Positions 26,000 to 38,515 of a stretch of 64,000 nucleotides of DNA are shown here, one piece after another; within the stretch, counting starts at the first letter, position 1; each line of letters opens with the position of its first letter. The stretch is from the NCBI GenBank assembly GCA_049969715.1, contig JBMFOH010000002.1, positions 1 through 64,000 of the forward strand, given 5' to 3'. The notes below the pieces were generated by a model. The model was not told where the DNA came from. It searched no databases and saw only the letters and a list, made by a program, of their open reading frames with translations. Position numbers and translations under genes: made by a program. The DNA is from JBMFOH01 sp049969715 [NCBI: bacterium]. Its GTDB lineage: Bacteria > DUMJ01.

Positions 26000-27247
26000 C
26001 TAAGGTTCGAAGAAAATCTTAGCCCCTATAGCTGTAAGCTTCCTATCAATACACTCGTATCCACGTTCTATATGTTCTATCCCGGATATCTCTGTAACCC
26101 CCTCTGCATTAAGCCCTGCCAAGATAAGAGCAGCACCAGCCCTTAGGTCGCCTGCTATAACACTAGCCCCAGAATATTTTTTGATTCCTACTATAACTAG
26201 AGTATTACCTTGTACCTTCATATTTCCACCCATCCTAATTAACTCGTCAACAAATCCAAACCGACGATCGAATATAGTCTCTGTTATTACACTTGTTCCC
26301 CTTGCCACTCCTAATAGGCTAGCAAAAAGAGCCTGCATATCAGTAGGAAAACCAGGATAAGGAGCGGTAGTAATATCACAGGCTTTACATATCCCTTTAG
26401 ATATAATTGTTATATTATCCCCTTCTATCTCTATTTTATGTCCCATCTCCTCCAATTTTCCAATAACTGCTCCAAGGTGTTCCCTTTTAGCCTTCTTAAT
26501 AGTAACCTCACCACCAGAGATCGCACCAACTGCTAAAAACGTACCCGCTTCTATCCTATCTGGGATAATAGTGTACTCTACAGGAGAGAGAGAGTCTACC
26601 CCTTCTATCTCTATTTTATCTGTTCCAGCCCCCCTTATCTTTGCGCCCATTATATTTAACATATCTGCTAGATCTACAACCTCTGGTTCTTTCGCTGCAT
26701 TAATAATCTCAGTCTTGCCTTTAGCTAATACTGATGCCATTATTATATTTTCAGTCCCAGTAACCGTTGGTAGATCTAGATATATAGAGGCACCCTTTAG
26801 GTTCCTACATTCTAGCTCCACATATCCATGTTCGGTAGACACCTTCGCTCCAAGAGCCTGAAAGCCCTTTAAATGTAAGTCGACAGGCCTTGAACCTATC
26901 TGGCATCCTCCAGGTAATGGAATTCTTACCTTTCCTAGTCTGGCAAGAAGAGGTCCAGCAACAAGAAAAGATGCCCGCATCTGCTTTACCTGTTCTTCAG
27001 GTGGATCTACTGGTAACAAGTTCTTTATAGTGATTTGGAGAGTAGCGTCTCTAAATTCTATCTTTGCTCCAAGGCTTTCCAACATACTCATCATAGTATG
27101 GACATCCTTCAAGTTTGGAATATTATGAATTGTATTAGTTCCATCTGTAAGTAGCGTTGCTGCCATTATAGGTAAAGCAGCATTTTTAGCTCCAGTGATC
27201 TCTACTTCTCCTTTTAATTTGATTCCACCCTCTATCTTTAATCTCAT
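26000..27247 (-). CDS. murA: UDP-N-acetylglucosamine 1-carboxyvinyltransferase
   Basis: A 415-residue enolpyruvyl transferase, first committed step of peptidoglycan synthesis. It has ITGAKNAALPIMAATLL near the N-terminus (Lys/Asn of the UDP-sugar site). The active-site loop is PLPGGCQIGSRPVDLHLKG, whose Cys (about 116) is the residue targeted by fosfomycin in the family. ATG 27247 follows AAGGAGA; an extra in-frame GTG is three bases upstream. It joins the ATP synthase operon to the outer-membrane cluster without a gap. Confidence 0.96.
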   Translation of the reverse strand: MRLKIEGGIKLKGEVEITGAKNAALPIMAATLLTDGTNTIHNIPNLKDVHTMMSMLESLGAKIEFRDATLQITIKNLLPVDPPEEQVKQMRASFLVAGPLLARLGKVRIPLPGGCQIGSRPVDLHLKGFQALGAKVSTEHGYVELECRNLKGASIYLDLPTVTGTENIIMASVLAKGKTEIINAAKEPEVVDLADMLNIMGAKIRGAGTDKIEIEGVDSLSPVEYTIIPDRIEAGTFLAVGAISGGEVTIKKAKREHLGAVIGKLEEMGHKIEIEGDNITIISKGICKACDITTAPYPGFPTDMQALFASLLGVARGTSVITETIFDRRFGFVDELIRMGGNMKVQGNTLVIVGIKKYSGASVIAGDLRAGAALILAGLNAEGVTEISGIEHIERGYECIDRKLTAIGAKIFFEP

Positions 27248-27249
27248 CA

Positions 27250-29048
<1,799 letters not shown>

Positions 29049-29918
29049 TTATTCTTCCCTTTCTATCGCTGCCTTACTTGAAGATACCTCTATAATCTCT
29101 GTGGTTATAGAGGATTGTCTCAACCTCTGATAAGTCTTATATAGTGATTCTAGTAATTCTTTTCCATTTTCATATGCTTGATGCATAGCAACCCTTCTTG
29201 CTGCATACTCACTTGTTATAGCCTCTAAGAATACCCTATAGAGAGTTACGCCAATAAAAAGCGAAAGTAATTCTCTCAAGATATCCTCTATAGAGGGTTC
29301 AAATATATAATTTTCAAATCTACCTACCTTTTCTGTCTCTCTAAATTGAATTGGCATTAAAGTAAAGTCAACTGGCATATACACAAAGGCATTCCTAAAT
29401 AGAGTATAAATCACAGAGACCTCTTTATATCTACCAGTTACAAAATCATCCTGGATCTTATTTGAAATGTTATAGACGGTATCAAAACTTACTATAGGAC
29501 TTATAGAATTCGCTTCTATTATATTATATCCTTTATTATATAGGGTCTTACCTACTCTTGACCCATACACAATAATCTCTGTCTCCTGCGAAGCCCTTAT
29601 ATATTCTTGGACCTTTCTCACTACATTCCCTAAGTAACCACCACATAAACCTCTTTCTCCACCTACCACTATCAGTAGATTTCTCTTAGCTTCAGCTGGA
29701 ACTTGCAATAGAGGAAAGGATTGTCTATCTTCTTTACTAACACCGGCAACAAGGTCTTTTAATAGATTCATAAGGAGATCACTATAAGGAGTAATAGTCT
29801 TAAGTCTGGCTTGACTTCTCCTTAATCGAGAAGCAGCTATAAGCTCAGTAGAACGTATTATCTCAGAAATATGATTTATATTATTTATATGTTTCTTAAG
29901 CCTCTGCTGAGATTGCAT
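29049..29918 (-). CDS. atpG: ATP synthase F1 gamma subunit
   Basis: A 289-residue rotor shaft. The N-terminal helix (RLKKHINNINHISEIIRSTELIAASRLRR in pieces, residues 6-34), the Rossmann-like middle with VGGERGLCGGYLGNVV (about 85-100), and the C-terminal helix with SEYAARRVAMHQAYENG (about 238-254) are all intact. It starts with a TAATG one-base overlap with the fused delta-alpha gene. Confidence 0.96.
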   Translation of the reverse strand: MQSQQRLKKHINNINHISEIIRSTELIAASRLRRSQARLKTITPYSDLLMNLLKDLVAGVSKEDRQSFPLLQVPAEAKRNLLIVVGGERGLCGGYLGNVVRKVQEYIRASQETEIIVYGSRVGKTLYNKGYNIIEANSISPIVSFDTVYNISNKIQDDFVTGRYKEVSVIYTLFRNAFVYMPVDFTLMPIQFRETEKVGRFENYIFEPSIEDILRELLSLFIGVTLYRVFLEAITSEYAARRVAMHQAYENGKELLESLYKTYQRLRQSSITTEIIEVSSSKAAIEREE

Positions 29919-31972
29919 TACTCGCTAGAAAATGTCCTCTTAAATTCAAATATTATATTAGACAAACTCTTACTGTTCTCATCTGTAAGCCCTTTATCTT
30001 TTATATCCTTCTTTAAATTTTCATAATTTTGATTTATAAACTTGATAAGTTCATCCTGGAAGTGAGGTATCTCCTCTAGAGCTATTTCATCCATATAACC
30101 TCTAGTCACAGTAAAAAGTATAATTACTTGATCTATAACCTCCATAGGGCTATATTGAGGTTGCTTTAAGACTTCCCTAATTCTAATCCCTCTTTCTATT
30201 TGATTTTTTGTAGCTGAATCTATATCAGTGGATACCTGGGCAAAGGTTTCTACCTCTCTATATTGTGCCAAGTCTAATCTTAATCTTCCAGATATCTCCC
30301 TCATAGCTTTTATTTGAGCACTTCCTCCAACTCTAGAGACAGAAAGGCCGACGTCTACAGCTGGTCTTATTCCTTCATAAAAGAGTGATGAGTCTAGATA
30401 TATCTGTCCATCAGTTATAGAAATAAGGTTGGTAGGAATATAAGCAGATATATCACCTAATTGAGTTTCTACAATAGGAAGTGCAGTAAGAGATCCTCCC
30501 CCTAGATGACTATTCAACTTTGCAGATCTCTCTAGAAGCCTGGAATGGAGATAGAATATGTCTCCTGGATAAGCCTCTCTTCCGGGAGGACGTCTCAAAA
30601 GGAGGGAAATCTCTCTATATGCTTTGGCATGTTTAGAAAGGTCATCATATATTATGAGTACATCTTTCCCCTGATACATAAACTCTTCACCTATAGCGCA
30701 TCCTGAATAAGGGGCTATATAGAGCAAAGAAGCAGGCTCATTTGCAGTAGCAGAGATAACAATAGTATAATCTAAAGCCTCTCTTTCCTTTAGTACTCTA
30801 ACAATATCTACTACGGTAGTTGCCTTTTGTCCTATTGCTACATATATACATATAACATTTTCATCCTTCTGATTAATAATAGTATCAATTGCTATTGCAG
30901 TCTTACCTGTCTGCCTATCTCCTATAATAAGTTCCCTTTGGCCTCTTCCTATAGGAATAAGTGCATCTATTACCTTTAAACCTGTCTGTAAGGGAGTATT
31001 TACCGGTTCTCTCTCTACTACATTCGGAGCTAAGGCTTCTATCTTCCTATATCTATTTGTTGTAATAGGAGGTCCTCCATCAAGAGGCCTCCCCAAAGGA
31101 TCAATCACTCTACCTTTCAATTCTTCTCCTACAGGTACAGTTAACATCCTCTGAGTGCTTCTGATTATATCCCCCTCTGGAATCTCATCCGGAGAACCTA
31201 AGAGTATTATTCCAGTTTCCTCTTCCTCTAAGCTCATTACCATCCCAGGGATATTATTTGAGAATAAAACCATTTCTCCATATTGGCTATTTTTTAAGCC
31301 AGAGGCAACGACTACACAGTCCCTTATACTCTTTACCCTTCCTGTAGAAAGCCTCAGCGGTTTCGGAAGGAACCCTTCAACCTTATCTTTTAAATCCTTT
31401 ATTACTCCTTGAAAAGAATCCTTAGCCTCCACAAGGGATAACTCGTCTCGAATGAGATCTAACTGGGCCTTTAGGGAGACATCTATAGTTTCATCTTGAA
31501 GCTCTATCCTTACCCCATTTATTATATTTGGGTCTACTTCAGTAAGAATCACTACCTTTCTATTTAGAACTTCTGAAAGATAACTTCCTATCTCTTTTAT
31601 CTTCTCATCTGAAACATTAAAAGGTAACTTTACTCTGACTTTTAAAGGCAGACTTGTCTCTACCAGATCAATAAATCTCGTATATACCTGTTCTATAAGC
31701 TCTTCCTCTCCATCTTCGATTATCTTAGAGATGTAACCTAGGACTTTAGAAGGTAATATACCAGTAAATCTTTCTCTAATGGTTCGTTTCTTTACTTCAG
31801 GGGTTAGACTTTTATCAAAGAAAGCCTTATTCAAATCGTAATTGTGAGTAATATCTTCTATAAAGATCCTTAAAGACTCTCTATATACATCTATAGCCTC
31901 ATCCTCTAAAGCTAATTGCAACAGCTCATTGCTAAGGATATCTACACTGTCAGAAATTAATACCTCACTCAT
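29918..31972 (-). CDS. atpA: Fused ATP synthase delta (OSCP) and alpha subunit
   Basis: A single 684-codon frame. Residues ~1-178 are a delta/OSCP subunit: an N-terminal six-helix domain, then INGVRIELQDETIDVSLKAQL, the usual end of delta. Residues ~185-684 are a complete alpha subunit: SIRDCVVVASGLKNSQYGEM, the P-loop IGDRQTGKTAIAIDTI (about 347-362), GSLTALPIVETQLGDISAYIPTN and the C-terminal helical domain. No stop and no ATG lies near the junction. A GTG (V in SLVEAK) exists there but without a Shine-Dalgarno. No separate atpH is present in the operon. Delta normally occurs once per F1 and alpha three times, so the fusion is unexpected. It overlaps atpF by 8 bases (ATGAGTGA). Confidence 0.93.
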   Translation of the reverse strand: MSEVLISDSVDILSNELLQLALEDEAIDVYRESLRIFIEDITHNYDLNKAFFDKSLTPEVKKRTIRERFTGILPSKVLGYISKIIEDGEEELIEQVYTRFIDLVETSLPLKVRVKLPFNVSDEKIKEIGSYLSEVLNRKVVILTEVDPNIINGVRIELQDETIDVSLKAQLDLIRDELSLVEAKDSFQGVIKDLKDKVEGFLPKPLRLSTGRVKSIRDCVVVASGLKNSQYGEMVLFSNNIPGMVMSLEEEETGIILLGSPDEIPEGDIIRSTQRMLTVPVGEELKGRVIDPLGRPLDGGPPITTNRYRKIEALAPNVVEREPVNTPLQTGLKVIDALIPIGRGQRELIIGDRQTGKTAIAIDTIINQKDENVICIYVAIGQKATTVVDIVRVLKEREALDYTIVISATANEPASLLYIAPYSGCAIGEEFMYQGKDVLIIYDDLSKHAKAYREISLLLRRPPGREAYPGDIFYLHSRLLERSAKLNSHLGGGSLTALPIVETQLGDISAYIPTNLISITDGQIYLDSSLFYEGIRPAVDVGLSVSRVGGSAQIKAMREISGRLRLDLAQYREVETFAQVSTDIDSATKNQIERGIRIREVLKQPQYSPMEVIDQVIILFTVTRGYMDEIALEEIPHFQDELIKFINQNYENLKKDIKDKGLTDENSKSLSNIIFEFKRTFSSE

Positions 31973-32462
31973 TAATAGTACTCACATCCTTAAGATACTT
32001 TTCAAGAACCTTTTCTTTTAAGTCTTCCTGGCTTAAGATTTCGTCCTTAACTAGCTTAGTTGTGGCATCTAGAATGATCTCTACTATCTCCTCTTTAAAC
32101 TTTTCTATAGTATGTTTTCTCTCTAATACTATCTCATTTTGAGCCTTTTCTAGAAGAGACTGGGCTTCTCTATGTGCCGAATCTAAGATCCTACTCCTCT
32201 CTACTTCAGCCTGTTGCTTCGCCTTCTCTATAATCTCTTCAGCCTGGGACCGAGCTTCTTTCAACTGTTCCTCATACTGAGCCTTAAGAGATTCTAGATT
32301 AGCCCTCTCCTTTTCAATCTCTTCTAGACCGCTTTGAATCTTTTTTTGCCTCTTATCTATATAGGAAGCCAAGGGCTTATAGGCAAACCTATATATAAGA
32401 TATAATGTGACAACAAAGTTTATAATCTGAAATATAAAAGTAGGAAAGGTAAACTTTATCAC
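31965..32462 (-). CDS. atpF: ATP synthase Fo b subunit
   Basis: A 165-residue stator stalk. One N-terminal membrane helix (about 5-27, FPTFIFQIINFVVTLYLIYRF), then a long charged helix (about 40-160) for the peripheral stalk. Its C-terminal end should bind the delta domain, which here is part of the next gene's product. It overlaps that gene by 8 bases and atpE by one. Confidence 0.95.
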   Translation of the reverse strand: MIKFTFPTFIFQIINFVVTLYLIYRFAYKPLASYIDKRQKKIQSGLEEIEKERANLESLKAQYEEQLKEARSQAEEIIEKAKQQAEVERSRILDSAHREAQSLLEKAQNEIVLERKHTIEKFKEEIVEIILDATTKLVKDEILSQEDLKEKVLEKYLKDVSTINE

Positions 32463-32728
32463 TACTGTACCATCCCCACAAATGGATTAACAAACAAAAG
32501 GACTAAGGCTACTACAAGCATAAATATAACTAACGATTCTATAAATGCAAGCCCCAAAAGTAAGATAGTCATAATTGACCCTTGTGCCTCTGGTTGTCTC
32601 CCCAAAGATTCCATAGCCTTAGAGACTGCATTACCTTCTCCCAATGCTCCTCCCAATACTGCTATACCCATACCCCAACCTGCAGCAAGTACAGAAGCCA
32701 TAATTACTAATGCCTTACTAGTTAACAC
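32462..32728 (-). CDS. atpE: ATP synthase Fo c subunit with Na+-type binding site
   Basis: An 88-residue hairpin of two membrane helices. The polar loop is [11 protein letters not shown] (about 40-50). The ion-binding carboxylate is E64 in [10 protein letters not shown], followed by S65. In helix 1, E31 in GALGEGNAV occupies the place where Na+-type rings have Gln32 and the Fusobacterium ring has Glu32. This E...E-S pattern suggests a two-carboxylate Na+ site. The gene lies between atpB and atpF in the normal order. Confidence 0.95.
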   Translation of the reverse strand: MLTSKALVIMASVLAAGWGMGIAVLGGALGEGNAVSKAMESLGRQPEAQGSIMTILLLGLAFIESLVIFMLVVALVLLFVNPFVGMVQ

Positions 32729-32750
32729 AAATAATCACCTCCAATGGTCT

Positions 32751-33404
32751 TTATTCTTCCTCTATAGCACCTGCTATGTATAGAAGAGTAAGGAGAGAAA
32801 ATATAAATGCCTGGATAAGACCAGTAAAGAGCCCTAATAACATCATAGGGATAGGAAGTATAAGTGGAACTAGCATCACTAAAAGGGCTATCACAATCTC
32901 CTCTCCTATTATATTCCCAAAAAGACGGAACGATAAAGACACGGGCCTTACCAATTCCTCAAGAATATTTAAAGGTAAAAGGATAGGATTAGGTTCTATA
33001 TATTTTTTGAAAAAACGCCAACCCTTTTCTCTTATCCCTGCCACATAAGTAGAAGCTACCGCTACTATAGCTAAAGCTACAGTAGTACTTAGGTCTCTAG
33101 TAGGAGCATTAAACCCAGGGATAATCTCTATCCAATTGGAAAGGAGAATAAATATGCCTATAGAAAGAGCTAACGGAACGAATTGTTTACCTTTCTCCCC
33201 CATTACCTGCACTGCTATATTATCATAAAACTCTATAAGGGTCTCGAATAGAGACTGAATCTTACTCGGATATTCAGAAAGACTTCGAGCAAGGATCCAA
33301 CTAAATACAAATATTATCCCCATCACTACCCAAGTAGTAGTGACAGAGTCTGTTACAGGTATTCCTAATACCCAAAAAACTATCCTTGGTGCTATCTCTT
33401 GCAT
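32751..33404 (-). CDS. atpB: ATP synthase Fo a subunit
   Basis: A 217-residue membrane protein, on the short side for the family. The essential Arg lies in ELVRPVSLSFRLFGNIIGEE (about 150-169), and the last helix LIQAFIFSLLTLLYIAGAIEE carries the conserved Gln. It forms the ion half-channels beside the c ring. It overlaps atpI by 13 bases. Confidence 0.95.
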   Translation of the reverse strand: MQEIAPRIVFWVLGIPVTDSVTTTWVVMGIIFVFSWILARSLSEYPSKIQSLFETLIEFYDNIAVQVMGEKGKQFVPLALSIGIFILLSNWIEIIPGFNAPTRDLSTTVALAIVAVASTYVAGIREKGWRFFKKYIEPNPILLPLNILEELVRPVSLSFRLFGNIIGEEIVIALLVMLVPLILPIPMMLLGLFTGLIQAFIFSLLTLLYIAGAIEEE

Positions 33405-33748
33405 CTTAAGATTCTTAAGCCTCCTATTAAAAGTGTCAGAGGATATATAACTAATCCTATCAGTAAGCCTAATATACCTAACCTATTTATTATACCACAA
33501 AATAGGAATATAGATACCACTCCAATGATGATTACTACTCTAATAAGTGTACCCACACCAAACTTAATATGATCTAAAGGGGGTTCTCTATCCTTTAATA
33601 GTGTAAAGATAAGAGTCAAATCTAATATCCCAATAAAAATACCTATAAAGTATCCTAAAAGATATTCCTTCTTTATAAGGAAAAGAACTCCCAAAGGCAA
33701 AGCTGAAATAAAATAGGTTTTAAGTAATGTCAAGAATGTCTTATTCAT
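33392..33748 (-). CDS. atpI: AtpI-like ATP synthase assembly protein
   Basis: A 118-residue protein with four predicted membrane helices (about 8-25, 29-50, 66-86, 90-112), in the place where AtpI is found before atpB. AtpI-type proteins help c-ring assembly or ion homeostasis but are not part of the final enzyme. The start overlaps the previous stop (ATGA). Identification rests mainly on position and topology. Confidence 0.75.
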   Translation of the reverse strand: MNKTFLTLLKTYFISALPLGVLFLIKKEYLLGYFIGIFIGILDLTLIFTLLKDREPPLDHIKFGVGTLIRVVIIIGVVSIFLFCGIINRLGILGLLIGLVIYPLTLLIGGLRILRCKR

Positions 33749-33940
33749 TTTTTAAGTTGGTCATATATGCTCTTTAACCCTACATAAGCTCCCAAGAACA
33801 TAAAGAGGAGTCTAAATGAGTATCCAGTAAACAGTCTCTCATCAATAAATTTTCCCAAATATAACCCAACTAAAATAGAAGAGACTATTGTAAATCCTAT
33901 AGAGAAGGCGATTCCTATATACCACCATGTTTTATTCCTT

Positions 33941-33957
<17 letters not shown>
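33745..33957 (-). CDS. AtpZ/AtpI-family small membrane protein
   Basis: A 70-residue protein with two membrane helices (about 10-32 and 42-60) and the family-like segments GLYLGKFIDERL and GAYVGLKSIYDQLKK, typical of the small AtpZ/F0F1-I protein at the head of ATP synthase operons. The ATG at 33957 has GGAG about 9 bases upstream and lies inside the end of wecB; an earlier in-frame start would add 13 residues not seen in the family. Confidence 0.8.
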
Positions 33958-36191
<2,234 letters not shown>

Positions 36192-36199
<8 letters not shown>

Positions 36200-37019
36200 T
36201 TTCTAACCTCCCTATTCTAAGTATATGACAATTTATATTTATTGCCACAGGTAATCCTGCTATATGAGTTGGAAAGGTTTTTACCTTTAAATATAAGCCA
36301 GTTATATCCCCACCTAATCCTGCTGGACCTATTCTGAGACTATTTACACTATCCAGAAGAGACTGCTCCCACTCATCCATAGGTTCTAATGATAGAAGTG
36401 CCTCTTTTGAAATCTGAAGGGCATAATCTGCTGTTCCTCCTATACCTATCCCAATAAAAAGTGGTGGGCAAGCATTTACTCCCTTTTCTTTTATCGTAGA
36501 GAGGAGGAAATCTTCTATATCCTTTCTGTCAATAGTAGGAGGAAACATCCTTAAAGCAGTAGCGTTCTCACTACCAAATCCCTTTATCATCACCGAGATA
36601 CTTATCTTCTCTCCAGAGGTAATCCTGGTATGAATAATACTAGGAGTATTATCCAAGGTATTAATCCTCTTCCCAATAGGGTCTTTTACTATAGAATTCC
36701 TAAAGAATGAAGATGTATATGCCCTCCTTACCCCAAGGTTGACTGCATCTTCCAAAGGAAGTCCCTTCAAAAAAACTCCTTGGCCTATATCTATAAATAC
36801 TATTGCAATACCTGTGTCTTGACAGAGAGGAATCCTCTTCTCTCTAGAGATATTGGCATTTGCAATAATCTGAGAAAAGACCTTTCTTCCTAAGATAGAA
36901 GTCTCTTTCGTTGAAGAGTTCTCTATAAGAGCTAGTACCATGGGATCGATATTATAGTTAATTTCTCTACAAAGGTACTCTATCCTTTCAGCAATCTCTA
37001 AAGTATCCACTATTTTCAT
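36192..37019 (-). CDS. Class I fumarate hydratase-type hydro-lyase, alpha subunit
   Basis: A 275-residue [4Fe-4S] subunit. The three cluster Cys are in PLCQDTGIAI (about 66), GVNACPPLFIG (about 183) and ININCHILR (about 266), with GIGIGGTADYAL after the second. It adds water to fumarate to give malate, or the equivalent for a related substrate. The oxygen-sensitive cluster fits an anaerobe. It follows the PASTA gene by 5 bases. Confidence 0.9.
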
Positions 37020-37024
37020 TTTCT

Positions 37025-38515
37025 CTAAGGAGTAGTAGGCACCTCCTCGGGAACAGTCTGAGAAGGAGATTGAGGGATTGTTCCACTTGTACCGGATTCA
37101 GGTTGTGTAGGAGCTGGTATTACCTGTGGTGCCTTTTGAGGGATACCAACAGTTAACTCTATGGAAGGTATCTCTTGAATAATGGGTGTATTAGGGGATG
37201 GATTCTGAGAAAGTATAATCCCTGGAGTATCACTTTCCGTCTCCCTTATTGTTAGTTTAAATGGTCCTAGAGAGTCCAATATCTTCTGGGCATCATCTAG
37301 AGTTTTTCCGATAAAATTAGGCATAGTATTTTGTATATGCCTGGTTATTTCTAATGCTACCAAGGCATTCCTATTAGTAATACTTCCATACTTTGGATTT
37401 TGTGATACTACTATACCATCCGGAGAGGTTCTACTGTAACTCTCTTGAATATCTCCAATCCTTAACCCTGCTGTTTCTAGAATCTTCCTAGCATTTCCAA
37501 GATCTTGGCCTATAACATTAGGGACACTAATAAGTTCTATCCCCTTACTTATTACTACAGAAATACTCCTTCCTGCTTTTACCTTTACTCCACTAGATGG
37601 ATCTTGAGATATTATATTACACGCAGGGACAGCATTATTGTATTCTATACCTTTGATATTCATGTTAAGACCTGTATCTCTTAAAATATTATAAGCCTCA
37701 TTAATAGGTTTATTAGTTATATCTGGTACTATCACTTCTGGAACTGCTCCTTCGGGAAAGATGTATCTTTCCCCGATAGTATAAACTAGTACCACGCTCA
37801 ATATAGCTATCGATAAAAGAACTACTATTGCTATAATCCATGGGCTTGTTTTTCTTCTTTCCTTTTTTATATCAGGTTTTTCGCTCACTGCCGTTGGTTT
37901 TATATTCATCCGTTCCTCCTGAAGGATAAGGGTATTCAACATATTCACAAAGGCATCTACATTGTCAAGCTTAGAAATAATATTCCTCTCTAAAAGGGCT
38001 TCTACTGATTCCTTCAGTCTTGGAGGAGCAAAAGAGGTAACAAAAACTGCTAAAAGATTCAACAGTTCCTTTCTATCTAGAACCTTATCCCAATTTGAAA
38101 AATCTACTAACATTATAGGAGAGACTAGATAGTTTCCATTTTCGTCGATATAAACCTCTGATATGGGAGGAATCTTTGCTCTTAATCCTAAGTTACTAAT
38201 AAGCTCTAGACTACTTCCTATATAGTGGATCAACTTTAATAAACTATCTAGATTACCTATATCTACCTTTTCTTGTGGTGGTATCTCTTCAATTGTATAG
38301 ATGCTACCATCTTCTAAGACATCATATCCTAATACCCTTAAGAACTTACCGTCTATTCTAGTAAGATGATCAAGTAGTGGTATAATTTTATTTACCCCTA
38401 ATGAAGACCTTATCTGTCTCAAGACAACAAATTTAGCTAGTAACTTATCATACGCCCTTACTTTATCGTTACGAAAGGCATCTAGTAGGATAAATCTTTC
38501 ACCTAGTTCCCTCAT
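37025..38515 (-). CDS. PASTA-domain membrane protein with degenerate Ser/Thr kinase domain
   Basis: A 496-residue protein in the place of PrkC/Stk kinases (after rsmB-rlmN). Residues ~5-195 look like a PknB kinase domain without catalytic residues. The N-lobe NDKVRAYDKLLAKFVVLRQIR lacks the Gly loop and has Arg or Gln where VAIK has Lys. The HRDxKPxN segment reads LRAKIPPISEVYIDENGN (about 111-128), and DFG is SPI (132-134). A membrane helix follows (about 225-247), then three extracytoplasmic PASTA domains (about 258-331, 332-400, 402-465) and a Pro-rich tail. It may sense peptidoglycan without signalling by phosphorylation. It overlaps rlmN by 17 bases. Confidence 0.82.
   Translation of the reverse strand: MRELGERFILLDAFRNDKVRAYDKLLAKFVVLRQIRSSLGVNKIIPLLDHLTRIDGKFLRVLGYDVLEDGSIYTIEEIPPQEKVDIGNLDSLLKLIHYIGSSLELISNLGLRAKIPPISEVYIDENGNYLVSPIMLVDFSNWDKVLDRKELLNLLAVFVTSFAPPRLKESVEALLERNIISKLDNVDAFVNMLNTLILQEERMNIKPTAVSEKPDIKKERRKTSPWIIAIVVLLSIAILSVVLVYTIGERYIFPEGAVPEVIVPDITNKPINEAYNILRDTGLNMNIKGIEYNNAVPACNIISQDPSSGVKVKAGRSISVVISKGIELISVPNVIGQDLGNARKILETAGLRIGDIQESYSRTSPDGIVVSQNPKYGSITNRNALVALEITRHIQNTMPNFIGKTLDDAQKILDSLGPFKLTIRETESDTPGIILSQNPSPNTPIIQEIPSIELTVGIPQKAPQVIPAPTQPESGTSGTIPQSPSQTVPEEVPTTP

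Noticed and set aside
31400-31480. Internal start that would make a free alpha subunit
   Set aside because: A GTG exists near the junction but no Shine-Dalgarno precedes it, and no ATG lies there; kept only as an alternative.
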